DNA of 64,000 nucleotides from Pseudonocardia abyssalis (GTDB lineage: Bacteria; Actinomycetota; Actinomycetes; Mycobacteriales; Pseudonocardiaceae), in the NCBI RefSeq assembly GCF_019263705.2, contig NZ_JADQDK010000001.1, forward strand, positions 1,612,001 to 1,676,000. The letters are read 5' to 3'. Position 1 is the stretch's first letter. The number at the start of each line of letters is the position of its first letter. Shown in pieces: positions 52,651 through 61,807 of the stretch. The notes under the pieces are model-generated. The model saw only the letters and a list, made by a program, of their open reading frames with translations. It searched no databases and was not told the DNA's origin. A program made the translations under genes and the position numbers.

Positions 52651-53337
52651 TCACGCCGCGTCCGCCTCCCGTGCCCGGGTGTAACCACTACGCAGTTCGG
52701 CGGCGGTCAGACCGACCAGTGAGTCGCGCTGCACCCGGCCCGGCCCGGCGGGGACCGGCACCTCGCACGGCACCACCAGCACCGCAGCGCCGGCCCGCCC
52801 GGCCGCCAGCGCGCCGGTCGGCGAGTCCTCCACGGCCAGGCAGTCGCGCGGGTCGACGCCGAGCAGCTCCGCGGCCCGCAGGTACGGGTCGGGATCGGGC
52901 TTGCCGCGGGGCACCTCGTCGCCGCAGACCGACACCGTGAAGTGCTCGCGGCCGATGCCGTCCAGGGCCAGCTCGGTGAGCTCACGGCCGGTGTTGGTGA
53001 CCAGCGCGGTGGGCCAGCCCGACTCCCGCACCATCCGCAGTGCCGCCTGCGCACCCGGCCGCCACTCCAGGCCCCCGCGGAACAGCTCGCCGGTGCGGCG
53101 CAGGATCAGCCGCTCCGCCTCGGCCATCCGGTCGGCCTCGTGCGGCAGGCCGAGGTCGTCGAACATGATGACCAGCGTCCGCGGCAGGTTGGAGCCGATG
53201 ATCGCCTCACGGGCCGCGGCGCTGAGCTCGCCGCCGAGACGCCGGGCGGTGTCGGCGAGCGAGACCGTCCAGACCTTCTCGGAGTCGACGAGCGTGCCGT
53301 CCATGTCCCAGAGCACCGCACTCGGGCTATCCGGCAT
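52651..53337 (-). CDS. HAD-superfamily phosphatase (beta-phosphoglucomutase-like)
   Basis: 228-residue HAD hydrolase subfamily IA. Motif I DMDGTLVDSE (residues 11-20), motif II VTNTGRE, motif III Lys in PRGKPDPDPYL, and motif IV VEDSPTGALAAGRAGA. A helical cap domain lies between residues 25 and 90. ATG lies 11 nt inside the 3' end of metH, so translation is coupled to metH. A house-cleaning phosphatase is likely; substrate unknown. Confidence 0.92.
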   Translation of the reverse strand: MPDSPSAVLWDMDGTLVDSEKVWTVSLADTARRLGGELSAAAREAIIGSNLPRTLVIMFDDLGLPHEADRMAEAERLILRRTGELFRGGLEWRPGAQAALRMVRESGWPTALVTNTGRELTELALDGIGREHFTVSVCGDEVPRGKPDPDPYLRAAELLGVDPRDCLAVEDSPTGALAAGRAGAAVLVVPCEVPVPAGPGRVQRDSLVGLTAAELRSGYTRAREADAA

Positions 53338-56300
53338 TGAAGTACTTCGCCTCCGGGTGGTGGGCCACCATCGCGTCGGTGGACTGCTCGGGGTGCAGCT
53401 GCAGCTCCTCCGACAGCTCGACGCCGATCCGGCCGGGCTGCAGCAGGTCGACGAGCTTGGTGCGGTCCTCCAGGTTGGGGCACGCGCCGTAGCCGAGCGA
53501 GTAGCGGGCGCCGCGGAAGCCGAGCTTGAAGAACTCCTCCACGTTCTCGGGGTCCTCCGCCGCCACCGCCTCGCCGGAGGGGAACGTCAGCTCCTCGCGG
53601 ATCCGCCGGTGCCACAGCTCGGCGAGTGCCTCGGTGAGCTGCACGCCCAGGCCGTGGACCTCGAGGTAGTCGCGGTAGGCGTCCTTCGCGAACAGCTCGT
53701 TGGCGTAGTCGGCGATCGGCTGGCCCATCGTGACCAGGTGCAGCGGCAGGACGTCGACCTCGCCGCGCTCGATCGCCACCGACCGCGGCCGCCAGAAGTC
53801 GGCGAGGCACAGGTGCCGGTCGCGGCGCTGGCGCGGGAAGGCGAGCCGGTACTTCTCGGGGGCGTCCGGGCGGGGCTCGGTGAGCACGACCAGCTCGTCG
53901 CCCTCGGAGACCGCCGGGAAGTAGCCGTAGACCAGCGAGGCCCCCGCGAGGACGCCCTCGGTCGACAGGCGGTCGAGCCAGTACCGCATCCGCGGGCGAC
54001 CCTCGGTCTCCACGAGCTCCTCGTAGCTGGGCCCGTCGCCCTTCTTGGACCCGCGCAGCCCCCACTGGCCCAGGAACAGCGCGCGCTCGTCGACCATGCC
54101 GGAGTACTCGGCGAGCGAGATGCCCTTGACGACCCGGGTGCCCCAGAACGGCGGCGTCGGGATCGGGTTGTCGACGGTGACGTCGGAACGGTCCGGCATC
54201 GGCCCGGCGACGGCGGCCTCGGCGGCCTTGCGCTTGGCCGCGACGCGCTGCGACTTCTCGTGGCGCGCCTTGCGTTCGGCCTTCGCGGCCTCCTCCTCCG
54301 GCGTGGTCTCGGGGACCTCGCCGCGGCGGCGCGCCATCGTGGCGTCCATCAGGCGCAGTCCCTCGAAGGCGTCGCGGGCGTAGGACACGCGGCCCTCGTA
54401 GACCTCCTGCAGGTCGTTCTCCACGTAGGAGCGGGTGAGTGCGGCGCCGCCGAGCAGCACCGGCAGCTTCGCCGCGGCCCCGCGGGAGTTCATCTCCTGC
54501 AGGTTCTCCTTCATGATCACCGTGGACTTGACCAGCAGTCCGGACATCCCGACGGCGTCGGCCCGGTGCTCCTCCGCGGCGGACAGGATGGTGGAGATGG
54601 GCTGCTTGATGCCCAGGTTGACCACCGTGTAGCCGTTGTTGGTGAGGATGATGTCGACGAGGTTCTTGCCGATGTCGTGCACGTCGCCCTTGACGGTGGC
54701 GAGCACGATCGTGCCCTTGCCGGTGTCGTCCTCGGCCTTCTCCATGAACGGCTCGAGGTAGGCCACCGCGGTCTTCATCACCTCGGCGCTGGCCAGGACG
54801 AACGGCAGCTGCATCTGGCCGGAGCCGAACAGCTCGCCGACGGTCTTCATGCCCGACAGCAGCGTGTCGTTGATGATCTCCAGCGCGGGCCGGGACTCCA
54901 GCGCCTGCGCGAGGTCGGCGTCGAGGCCCTCGCGCTCGCCGTCGACGATCCGGCGCTCCAGGCGCTCGAACAGCGGCAGCCCGGCCAGCTCCTCCGCCCG
55001 CGTGGCGCGGGCCGAGGACGCGGAGACGCCCTCGAACAGCTCCATGAACCGGTTGAGCGGGTCGTAGCCCTCGCGGCGGCGGTCGTAGACGAGGTCGAGG
55101 GCGACGGAGCGCTGCTCGTCGTCGATCTTGGCCATCGGCAGGATCTTGGCCGCCGAGACGATCGCGGTGTCGAGCCCGGCGTTGACGCACTCGTGCAGGA
55201 ACACCGAGTTCAGGACCTGGCGGGCGGCGGCGTTGAGGCCGAAGGAGACGTTGGAGACGCCGAGCGTGGTCTGCACGTCGGGCCAGCGCCGCTTGAGCTC
55301 GCGGATCGCCTCGATCGTCTCCAGCGCGTCGCGGCGGACCTCCTCCTGCCCGGTGGTGATCGGGAAGGTGAGGGTGTCGACGACGATGTCCTGCACGTGC
55401 ATGCCGTGGTTGGTGGTGAGGTCGCGGATCAGCCGGTCGGCCACCCGGACCTTCCACTCCGCGGTACGGGCCTGGCCCTCCTCGTCGATGCACAGCGCCA
55501 CGACCGCGGCGCCGTGCTCGCGCACCAGCTCCATCGCGCGCTGGAAGCGGGAGTCGGGCCCATCGCCGTCCTCGTAGTTGACCGAGTTGATGATCGACCG
55601 GCCGCCGAGGCGCTCCAGTCCGGCCCGGATGACCTCGGGCTCGGTGGAGTCGAGCATCACCGGCAGCGTCGACGCGGTGGCCAGGCGCCCGGCCAGCTCG
55701 TTCATGTCGGCGACGCCGTCGCGGCCGACGTAGTCGATGCACAGGTCGATCATGTGCGCGCCCTCGCGGGTCTGGTCGCGCGCGATCCCGACGCAGGTCT
55801 CCCAGTCCTCCTCGAGCATCGCGTCGCGGAACTTCTTGGACCCGTTGGCGTTGGTGCGCTCGCCGATCATGAGGACGGAGGTGTCCTGGCGGAAGGGCAC
55901 CGACGCGTAGAGCGAGCTCAGGCCCGGCTCCGGGCGCGGCTGTCGCGGCGTCGGGGTGAGGGTGCGGACGGCCTCGGCGAACGCGGTGACGTGGGCCGGG
56001 GTGGTACCGCAGCAGCCGCCGACGAGCTGCAGCCCGTAGTCACGGACGAACGTGGCGAGCGCCTCGGCGAGCCCGTCGGGGTCGAGCGGGTACTCCGCGC
56101 CGTTCGGGCCGAGCACCGGCAGGCCGGCGTTGGGCATGACCGAGAGCGGGATGCGCGAGTGCTTCGACAGCGTGCGCAGGTGCTCGCTCATCTCGGCGGG
56201 GCCGGTGGAGCAGTTGAGCCCGATCAGGTCGATGCCCAGCGGCTCCAGCGCGGTGAGCGCGGCGCCGATCTCCGAGCCCAGCAGCATCGTGCCGGTGGTC

Positions 56301-56914
56301 TCCATCGCGACCTGCGTGATGATCGGGATACGGCGGCCCTCGGCCACCATCGCCCGCTTCATCCCCAGCACCGCCGCCTTGACCTGCAGCAGGTCCTGGC
56401 AGGTCTCGACGACGATCGCGTCGGCCCCGCCTTCGAGCATGCCGCGGCCGCACTCGGTGTAGGCGTCGCGCAGGCTGGCGAAGGTGGCGTGGCCCAGCGT
56501 CGGCAGCTTGGTGCCGGGGCCCACGGAGCCCAGGACGAAGCGCGCGTGGTCGGGGGTGGACATCTCGTCGGCGACCTCGCGCGCGAGCTGCGTGCCCTTC
56601 AGCGCGAGCTCGTGGATGCGGTCGGAGATGTCGTAGTCGGCCAGGTTCGGCAGGTTCGCCCCGAACGTGTTGGTCTCGACGGCGTCCGCGCCGGCCTCGA
56701 AGTACGCGCGGTGGATGTGCCGCACGACGTCGGGCCGGGTGTCGTTGAGGATCTCGTTGCAGCCCTCGAGCCCGGCGAAGTCGTCGAGGGTCAGGTCGGC
56801 GGCCTGCAACATGGTGCCCATCGCGCCGTCGGCGACGACGACGCGCTGGTCGAGCACGTCCATCAGGGTGGTGTCGAACGGCGTCTGCTTCACTGCGGGG
56901 GACTCGGGTGGCAC
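53327..56914 (-). CDS. metH: Cobalamin-dependent methionine synthase
   Basis: About 1195 residues, close to the mycobacterial 1192. Modules in order: homocysteine-binding domain with zinc Cys in IGLNCSTGP and VGGCCGTTP; methyltetrahydrofolate domain (IGERTNANGSKKFRDAM...); cobalamin-binding module with DVHDIGKNLVD (His ligand) and GMSGLLVKSTVIM; AdoMet reactivation domain (PFWGTRVVKGIS...YFPAVSEGDE...YGACPNLEDRTKL). GTG at 56914 chosen; other GTGs at 56893 and 56923 are possible. Only 63 nt separate it from the divergent PAC2 gene, so there is no room for a B12 riboswitch. Confidence 0.97.
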   Translation of the reverse strand: MPPESPAVKQTPFDTTLMDVLDQRVVVADGAMGTMLQAADLTLDDFAGLEGCNEILNDTRPDVVRHIHRAYFEAGADAVETNTFGANLPNLADYDISDRIHELALKGTQLAREVADEMSTPDHARFVLGSVGPGTKLPTLGHATFASLRDAYTECGRGMLEGGADAIVVETCQDLLQVKAAVLGMKRAMVAEGRRIPIITQVAMETTGTMLLGSEIGAALTALEPLGIDLIGLNCSTGPAEMSEHLRTLSKHSRIPLSVMPNAGLPVLGPNGAEYPLDPDGLAEALATFVRDYGLQLVGGCCGTTPAHVTAFAEAVRTLTPTPRQPRPEPGLSSLYASVPFRQDTSVLMIGERTNANGSKKFRDAMLEEDWETCVGIARDQTREGAHMIDLCIDYVGRDGVADMNELAGRLATASTLPVMLDSTEPEVIRAGLERLGGRSIINSVNYEDGDGPDSRFQRAMELVREHGAAVVALCIDEEGQARTAEWKVRVADRLIRDLTTNHGMHVQDIVVDTLTFPITTGQEEVRRDALETIEAIRELKRRWPDVQTTLGVSNVSFGLNAAARQVLNSVFLHECVNAGLDTAIVSAAKILPMAKIDDEQRSVALDLVYDRRREGYDPLNRFMELFEGVSASSARATRAEELAGLPLFERLERRIVDGEREGLDADLAQALESRPALEIINDTLLSGMKTVGELFGSGQMQLPFVLASAEVMKTAVAYLEPFMEKAEDDTGKGTIVLATVKGDVHDIGKNLVDIILTNNGYTVVNLGIKQPISTILSAAEEHRADAVGMSGLLVKSTVIMKENLQEMNSRGAAAKLPVLLGGAALTRSYVENDLQEVYEGRVSYARDAFEGLRLMDATMARRRGEVPETTPEEEAAKAERKARHEKSQRVAAKRKAAEAAVAGPMPDRSDVTVDNPIPTPPFWGTRVVKGISLAEYSGMVDERALFLGQWGLRGSKKGDGPSYEELVETEGRPRMRYWLDRLSTEGVLAGASLVYGYFPAVSEGDELVVLTEPRPDAPEKYRLAFPRQRRDRHLCLADFWRPRSVAIERGEVDVLPLHLVTMGQPIADYANELFAKDAYRDYLEVHGLGVQLTEALAELWHRRIREELTFPSGEAVAAEDPENVEEFFKLGFRGARYSLGYGACPNLEDRTKLVDLLQPGRIGVELSEELQLHPEQSTDAMVAHHPEAKYFNAG

Positions 56915-56977
56915 GAGTACCACGTTAACGGTCGTGGGGGTGGCGTGTACCGGGGCGCTCGGCCGTACGCTGGGGCG

Positions 56978-57853
56978 ATGACCGATCCCGGCCCGGCATC
57001 CGACCTGCCCCGCCTCGTCGACCCGGTGATGATCGCCGCGTTCGAGGGGTGGAACGACGCGGGTGAGGCCGCGAGCACGGCGCTCGAGCATCTGGAGCTC
57101 AGCTGGGACGCCACCCCGCTGACCTCGATCGACCCGGAGGAGTACTACGACTTCCAGGTCACGCGCCCGCACGTCCGCTACACCGACGGCGTCACCCGCA
57201 AGATCGAGTGGATGACGACCCGCCTGTCGGTGGCCACGCTCCCCGGCACCGAGCGGCACGTCGTGCTCGTCAACGGCATCGAGCCGAACCTGCGCTGGCG
57301 GTCGTTCTGCTCCGAACTGCTCGGGCACATCGAGCGGCTGGGCGTGACCAAGGTCATCACGTTGGGTGCGCTGCTGACCGACATCCCGCACACGCGGCCC
57401 ACCACCGTGAGCGGCATCTCCTACGACGTCGACTCCGCGAAGCGGATGCAGGTGGAGCAGTCCACCTACCAGGGCGCCACCGGGATCGTCGGGGTCTTCC
57501 AGAACGCGTGCGTCGAGGCCGGCATCCCGGCGATGTCGTTCTGGGCCGCCGTCCCGCACTACGTCTCCCAGGCCCGCGTGCCGAAGGCCGCCGTGGCGCT
57601 GCTGCACCGCATCGAGGAGGTCCTCGACGTCGAGGTGCCCCTCGGCGGGCTGCCGGAGCAGGCCGAGGAGTGGGAGCGCACCGTCTCGGAGATGGCCGAG
57701 GCCGACGACGAGGTCCGCGAGTACGTGCGCCAGCTCGAGGAGCAGGCCGAGGCGGAGGACACCGATGTGCTCCCCGAGGCCGACGGCGACGCGATCGCCG
57801 CCGACTTCGAGCGCTACCTGCGCCGGCGCGGCAGCGGGGGCGCAGGCAGCTGA
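56978..57853 (+). CDS. PAC2 family (proteasome assembly chaperone-like) protein
   Basis: 291-residue protein of the PAC2/DUF75 family: LVDPVMIAAFEGWNDAGEAASTALEHLE (residues 11-38), VTKVITLGALLTDIPHTRPTTVSGISYD and GIVGVFQNACVEAGIPAMSFWAAVPHYV. Eukaryotic PAC2 helps assemble the proteasome alpha ring. Actinobacterial members (Rv2125 beside metH) have no proven role, but the closeness to a proteasome cluster is suggestive. ATG start; divergent from metH; the next MFS gene overlaps its stop. Confidence 0.93.
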   Translation: MTDPGPASDLPRLVDPVMIAAFEGWNDAGEAASTALEHLELSWDATPLTSIDPEEYYDFQVTRPHVRYTDGVTRKIEWMTTRLSVATLPGTERHVVLVNGIEPNLRWRSFCSELLGHIERLGVTKVITLGALLTDIPHTRPTTVSGISYDVDSAKRMQVEQSTYQGATGIVGVFQNACVEAGIPAMSFWAAVPHYVSQARVPKAAVALLHRIEEVLDVEVPLGGLPEQAEEWERTVSEMAEADDEVREYVRQLEEQAEAEDTDVLPEADGDAIAADFERYLRRRGSGGAGS

Positions 57854-58998
57854 CGGGGCGCGCCGCCCGGGCCGGGCTCTACGCCGGCGCGTTCCTGGGC
57901 CCGTTCGGCGGGGGCGTCACCGTGGCGATGCTGCCGGAGCTGGGTTCCGCGTTCGGCGTCTCCGCGGGCACCGCCTCCGTCTCGGTCACCGCGTACCTGC
58001 TGCCGTTCGCAGCGGTCATGCTCGTGTCCGGCACGCTCGGTGAGCGGTGGGGGCGTCGGCGCACCGTCGTGCTCGCCTACGCGGCGTACGTGCTGGCGTC
58101 GCTGCTGTGCGTCCTGGCCTGGGCGTGGCCGGTGTTCCTGGTCGGGCGGGCGTTGCAGGGCGTCGCGAACGGGTTCACCACCCCCCTGCTCCTCGCCGCG
58201 ATCGCCTCCGCGACGGCCCCGGACCGGCTCGGCCGGGCGCTGGGCTGGTTCGGGTCGCTGCAGGCACTCGGCCAGACCTCGGCGCCGCTGCTCGGGGGGC
58301 TCGCGGCCGAGGTCGACTGGCGCTGGGCGTTCGGCGGCGTCGCCGTGGTGGCCGCGCTGCTCGCGGTGGCCGGGATCCCGTCCGGTGCGCCGTCGGCCGG
58401 GCGGGCCTCGCCGCGGCCCTCCCTGCGCTCGGCGTGGCGGCTGTCGGTGCTGCGGGCGGGGCTCGTGGCGGCCGTCGGCTGGGGGTGCCTGGCCGGGCTG
58501 AACTTCCTGGTCGCGCTGCGGTTGGAGGAGGAGTTCGCGCTGGGTTCCTCCGCGCGCGGGCTCGTGCTGACCGGGCTCGGGGTGGTCGGGCTGCTCACGG
58601 CACGGCTCGTCGGCGGCGGGGTCGACCGCATCGGGCCTCGGCGCGCCGTGCTTCTCGGGGCCGGGCTCGGGGCGCTGGTCGTCGTCGCGATGGGGCTCGC
58701 GCCCGTGGTGTGGGCCGTCGCGGCGGCGTGGGCGGTCGGCGGGGCCGCGACCCAGCTCGTGCTCGTCGGCGTCAACGCGCTGGTGCTGGGCTCGTCGGAG
58801 GGCAACCCGGGCGGGTCGATGTCGGTGGTGCAGGCCGTGCGGTTCGGCGGCGGCGCGCTCACCCCGCTCGCCCTGACCCCGGTCTACGCCGCCGACCCCG
58901 TCGCGGCGTTCCTGGTCCCCGCACTCGTGCTGGCGGTCGCGGTGCCGGTGGCGCTGCCCCGTCAGGCTCCGAGCGCGACCAGCAGCGCGCGGGAGTAG
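57850..58998 (+). CDS. MFS transporter (non-canonical CTG start likely)
   Basis: About 382 residues, 11-12 transmembrane segments, with MFS motif A as GTLGERWGRRRTVVLAY between TM2 and TM3. Sugar- or drug-efflux type (DHA1-like). No ATG, GTG or TTG precedes the first helix in frame. A CTG at 57850 overlaps the PAC2 stop as CTGA, the same geometry as ATGA/GTGA couplings elsewhere in the window, and gives an intact TM1 (GLYAGAFLGPFGGGVTVAMLP). A GTG inside TM1 would truncate it. Substrate unknown. Confidence 0.8.
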   Translation: MTGRAARAGLYAGAFLGPFGGGVTVAMLPELGSAFGVSAGTASVSVTAYLLPFAAVMLVSGTLGERWGRRRTVVLAYAAYVLASLLCVLAWAWPVFLVGRALQGVANGFTTPLLLAAIASATAPDRLGRALGWFGSLQALGQTSAPLLGGLAAEVDWRWAFGGVAVVAALLAVAGIPSGAPSAGRASPRPSLRSAWRLSVLRAGLVAAVGWGCLAGLNFLVALRLEEEFALGSSARGLVLTGLGVVGLLTARLVGGGVDRIGPRRAVLLGAGLGALVVVAMGLAPVVWAVAAAWAVGGAATQLVLVGVNALVLGSSEGNPGGSMSVVQAVRFGGGALTPLALTPVYAADPVAAFLVPALVLAVAVPVALPRQAPSATSSARE

Positions 58999-59349
58999 GC
59001 GCGTCGACGTCGACGTCGACGTGGCGGGTGCCGTCGGCGGTGACCACGGCCCCGCCGTCGCCCACCGGCTCCAGCGCGCGGAACGCCGGCCCCAGCGCGG
59101 TGCGGAGCCGGCCCTCGTGCGGGAGCCGGACCGCCGCCTCGGCGTCCATCGCCGTCCGGGCCCGTCCGGTGGTGCCGGTGAACCGCAGGGTGCGCCCGCC
59201 CGGGCCGTCGTGCACCTCGATCGTCAGCTCGCTGGCACCCACACCTGCTCGTCCATGCCCCGGTCGGCGATGACGAACCGGTCGCCCGACGTCGGCGCCC
59301 ACGGCAGGCCCGCGGCCCGCAGACGGTGCGCGAGGTCGAGGGAGATCAC
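58962..59349 (-). pseudogene. Conserved actinobacterial gene broken by two frameshifts
   Basis: Three consecutive frames on the minus strand together give one coherent protein. 59349-59224 encodes VISLDLAHRLRAAGLPW...GMDEQVWV. The next frame encodes SELTIEVHDGPGGRTLRFTG...ADGTRHVDVDVDA. The third frame encodes AYSRALLVALGA and stops at 58962. I recall an intact family of about 130 residues with this pattern (often labelled 'pilus assembly protein CpaE' in actinobacteria) next to a DUF2237 gene, as here. Both breaks are -1 shifts, near 59240 and 59010. Its end overlaps the convergent MFS gene by 37 nt. Real decay or sequencing indels cannot be told apart. Confidence 0.65.
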
Positions 59350-59714
59350 GGGACGGCGTGCTTCCTCAGGTCGGCGAGGTCGATCCACTCCAGCGTGCGG
59401 GCGTGGGTGGCCTCGAGCACGACCGGCGGCGCGGCGCCCGCCTCCAGCGCCTCCGCCCACCGCGACGCGCACAGGCACCAGCGGTCACCCGGGTTCAGCC
59501 CCGCGAAGCCGTACTCCGGCTTCGGCGTGGACAGGTCGTTGCCCGCTGCGGCGCTGAACTCCAGGAACTCCGCGGTGACCTGGGCGCACACCGTGTGCAC
59601 GCCCTGGTCCTCACCGCCGGTGTCGCAGCAGCCGGTGCGGTAGAAGCCGGTCATCGGGTCGGTGCCGCAGACCGCGAGGTCGCCGCCGAGCACGTTGTGG
59701 GCCATGTGCGACAT
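59346..59714 (-). CDS. DUF2237 family protein
   Basis: 122-residue protein. The DUF2237 core is NVLGGDLAVCGTDPMTGFYRTGCCDTGGEDQGVHTVCAQVT (residues 6-46) and STPKPEYGFAGLNPGDRWCLCASRWAEAL, with several conserved Cys. ATG of MSHMAHNVLGG selected; another ATG three codons on is possible. Its stop overlaps the start of the broken gene by GTGA. Function unknown. Confidence 0.88.
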   Translation of the reverse strand: MSHMAHNVLGGDLAVCGTDPMTGFYRTGCCDTGGEDQGVHTVCAQVTAEFLEFSAAAGNDLSTPKPEYGFAGLNPGDRWCLCASRWAEALEAGAAPPVVLEATHARTLEWIDLADLRKHAVP

Positions 59715-59739
59715 GCAACCAGAACGGGTAGCCGGGGGC

Positions 59740-59889
59740 ATGTCCGCGCACGAGAACCAGCAGCCCGACCCCGACGGCCCCCTCAACCCCCACGCCCCCG
59801 AGCTCGACCTCGAGGTGCCGGTCCCGGCCTCCCCGGCCGAGACCAGCCAGGACGACGAGGACTCCGACACCCCGGAGACCCCGGACTAG
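59740..59889 (+). CDS. Small acidic hypothetical protein
   Basis: 49 residues, rich in Asp, Glu and Pro ([21 protein letters not shown]...), with no hydrophobic segment. ATG has GGGGGC upstream and lies 25 nt from the divergent DUF2237 start. It ends in a TAG that shares the CTAG with the mshC stop. No family recognised. Disordered; coding status moderately supported by start signals and codon bias. Confidence 0.55.
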   Translation: MSAHENQQPDPDGPLNPHAPELDLEVPVPASPAETSQDDEDSDTPETPD

Positions 59890-61124
59890 AGCCGCACCCC
59901 GAGCAGCGCGTCGAGGGCGTCGCGGACCAGCGCCGGGGCGGCCTCGTCGGTGCCCCGGCGTTCCAGCGCCAGCGCGGCCCACGCGTCGACGGCGGCGATG
60001 GCCCGGGGGGTGTCGAGGTCGTCGGCGAGATGGGTGCGCAGGCTCGTGACCAGGTCGTCGGCCGCCGGGGCGGCGGTCAGCGCGACGGCCTCGCGCCAGC
60101 GGGCCAGCCGGGCGTTGCCCTCGTCGAGCAGGGCGGCGGTCCAGGCGCGGTCGGTGCGGTAGTGCCCGGCGAACAGGGCGATCCGGATCGCGTTCGGGTC
60201 GACGCCCTCCGAGCGCAGCTTCGAGACGAAGACCAGGTTGCCGCGGGACTTGGACATCTTCTCGCCGTCGAGGCCGATCATCCCGGTGTGCGTGTAGTGC
60301 CGGGCGAACGGGTGCACGCCGGTGAACGCCTCGGCATGGGCGGCCCCGCACTCGTGGTGCGGGAAGATCAGGTCGGAGCCGCCGCCGTTGAGGTCGATCT
60401 GCGGGCCCAGGCGGTTGAGGGCGATCGCGGCGCACTCGACGTGCCAGCCGGGACGCCCGGCGCCGAGATCGGACTCCCAGTGCGGCTCACCGTCGCGGGC
60501 CATCCGCCACAGCAGGGGATCGAGCGGGCTGCGCTTGCCGGGCCGGTCGGGGTCACCGCCGCGCTCCGCGGAGAAGCGCAGCATCGTCTCCTCGTCGTAG
60601 TTCGACTCGTAGCCGAAGTGCCCGGTGACGGCGGCGTCGAAGTACACGTCGGGGTACTCGGCGTCGTCGACGCGGTAGGCCGCACCGGATGCCAGGAGCT
60701 TCCCGACGAGCTCGGAGATCTCGCCCATCGCCTCGACGGCCCCGATGTAGTGCCGCGGCGGGATGACGCGCAGCGCCTCCATGTCCTCGCGGAACAGGGC
60801 GGTCTCGCGCATGCCGAGCACGACCCAGTCGTCCTGGTCGCGGGCGGCGCGCTCCAGGAGCGGGTCGTCGATGTCGGTGACGTTCTGCACGTAGTGCACG
60901 TCGTGCCCGAGGTCGCGCCACAGCCGGTTGACCAGGTCGAACGCCAGGTAGGTGGCGGCGTGGCCGAGGTGGGTGGCGTCGTAGGGGGTGATGCCGCAGA
61001 CGTACATGAGTGCTTCGCGCCCGGGGGCGGTGGGCCGGATGCGGCCGGTGGAGGTGTCGTACAGGCGCAGGGGCGGGCCCTCGCCGGGCACGAGCGGGAC
61101 GTCGACGGAGGCCCAGGTGTGCAT
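59886..61124 (-). CDS. mshC: Mycothiol ligase MshC (Cys:GlcN-Ins ligase)
   Basis: 412-residue class I aminoacyl-tRNA-synthetase-like enzyme that joins Cys to glucosaminyl-inositol in mycothiol synthesis. HIGH motif as THLGHAATY (about residue 52), KMSKS as EKMSKSRGN (about 292), zinc ligands Cys in YVCGITPYD and Cys in [10 protein letters not shown]. The C-terminal anticodon-binding parts of CysRS are missing, which separates MshC from CysS. ATG start. Confirms an actinobacterial thiol system. Confidence 0.96.
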   Translation of the reverse strand: MHTWASVDVPLVPGEGPPLRLYDTSTGRIRPTAPGREALMYVCGITPYDATHLGHAATYLAFDLVNRLWRDLGHDVHYVQNVTDIDDPLLERAARDQDDWVVLGMRETALFREDMEALRVIPPRHYIGAVEAMGEISELVGKLLASGAAYRVDDAEYPDVYFDAAVTGHFGYESNYDEETMLRFSAERGGDPDRPGKRSPLDPLLWRMARDGEPHWESDLGAGRPGWHVECAAIALNRLGPQIDLNGGGSDLIFPHHECGAAHAEAFTGVHPFARHYTHTGMIGLDGEKMSKSRGNLVFVSKLRSEGVDPNAIRIALFAGHYRTDRAWTAALLDEGNARLARWREAVALTAAPAADDLVTSLRTHLADDLDTPRAIAAVDAWAALALERRGTDEAAPALVRDALDALLGVRL

Positions 61125-61144
61125 GGGTCACAACTTACGCGGGC

Positions 61145-61807
61145 TCACCACCACTCGGATGCGAGCTTCGACTCGATGTCGCGGACGTGCCGCCGTGTGC
61201 AGGCCGGGCACAGCCACCCGTCCGTCCCGCGCGACCACGTCGGGTCGGCCCCCTCCCGCACGGCCGGGCAGCGCTCGCACCCCTGCGGCCGGTCGATGCG
61301 GTACACGACGTGCCGTCCGTCGTCGACGGGGTTACCGGGCTCCAGGTGCCCTTCGGCGATGCGGACGAGCCCGGCCTTCTCCAGCGCCCGCCACGACGCG
61401 ACATTGCCCGCGGCGACCGCCACGATCACGCACGGGGCGTCCGGGAACACCCTCCAGGTGTCGGCGAGCAGCGAGCGGATCATCGGCGTGCCGAGGCCGC
61501 GGCCGGGCTCGCCGACCAGGTAGTCGATCGTCATCGCGCCGTCGGGGACGTCGGTGAGGGCGGCGAACCCCGCGTGCTCGTCGGGGTAGGCGTCGACGCG
61601 GCACCGCTGGGCCAGGCCGAACGGCCGCCCGTCGACCGACGCGATGAGGTCCTCGCTCGGCTCCTCGCCGCGCAGGGTCGGCCCGAAGTCCCGCTCGACC
61701 GCCTCCGGGGAGGTCTCGTGGTTCCACCAGCGCGCGACGGCGGGTTCGGCGAGCCAGCGCCCCAGCAGCAGGAAGTCGTCGGCGGCGACCGGCCGCCAGG
61801 TGATCAC
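61145..61807 (-). CDS. GNAT acetyltransferase with C-terminal zinc ribbon
   Basis: 220 residues. Residues 1-160 form a GNAT domain of the AAC(6')-like branch (RWWNHETSPEAVERDFGP, IDYLVGEPGRGLGTPMIRSLL acetyl-CoA loop, AVAAGNVASWRALEKAGLVRIAEG). The tail has two CxxC pairs (GCERCPAVREGADP...GWLCPACTRRH, residues about 178-208), which would bind one zinc. GTG start overlaps the SRPBCC gene by GTGA. Aminoglycoside acetylation is possible from the family; the zinc tail hints at a nucleic-acid or protein target. Confidence 0.85.
   Translation of the reverse strand: MITWRPVAADDFLLLGRWLAEPAVARWWNHETSPEAVERDFGPTLRGEEPSEDLIASVDGRPFGLAQRCRVDAYPDEHAGFAALTDVPDGAMTIDYLVGEPGRGLGTPMIRSLLADTWRVFPDAPCVIVAVAAGNVASWRALEKAGLVRIAEGHLEPGNPVDDGRHVVYRIDRPQGCERCPAVREGADPTWSRGTDGWLCPACTRRHVRDIESKLASEWW

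Noticed and set aside
52901..56977. Very long plus-strand open frame (over 1300 codons) antisense to metH, running into the PAC2 gene
   Set aside because: It is the GC-rich mirror of metH; the translation is Arg/Gly/Val-rich low-complexity sequence with no family features. Only the part from 56978 is a real gene.
56915..56977. Cobalamin riboswitch upstream of metH
   Set aside because: Only 63 nt separate metH from the divergent PAC2 start and no B12-box-like sequence is seen; a riboswitch needs about 200 nt.
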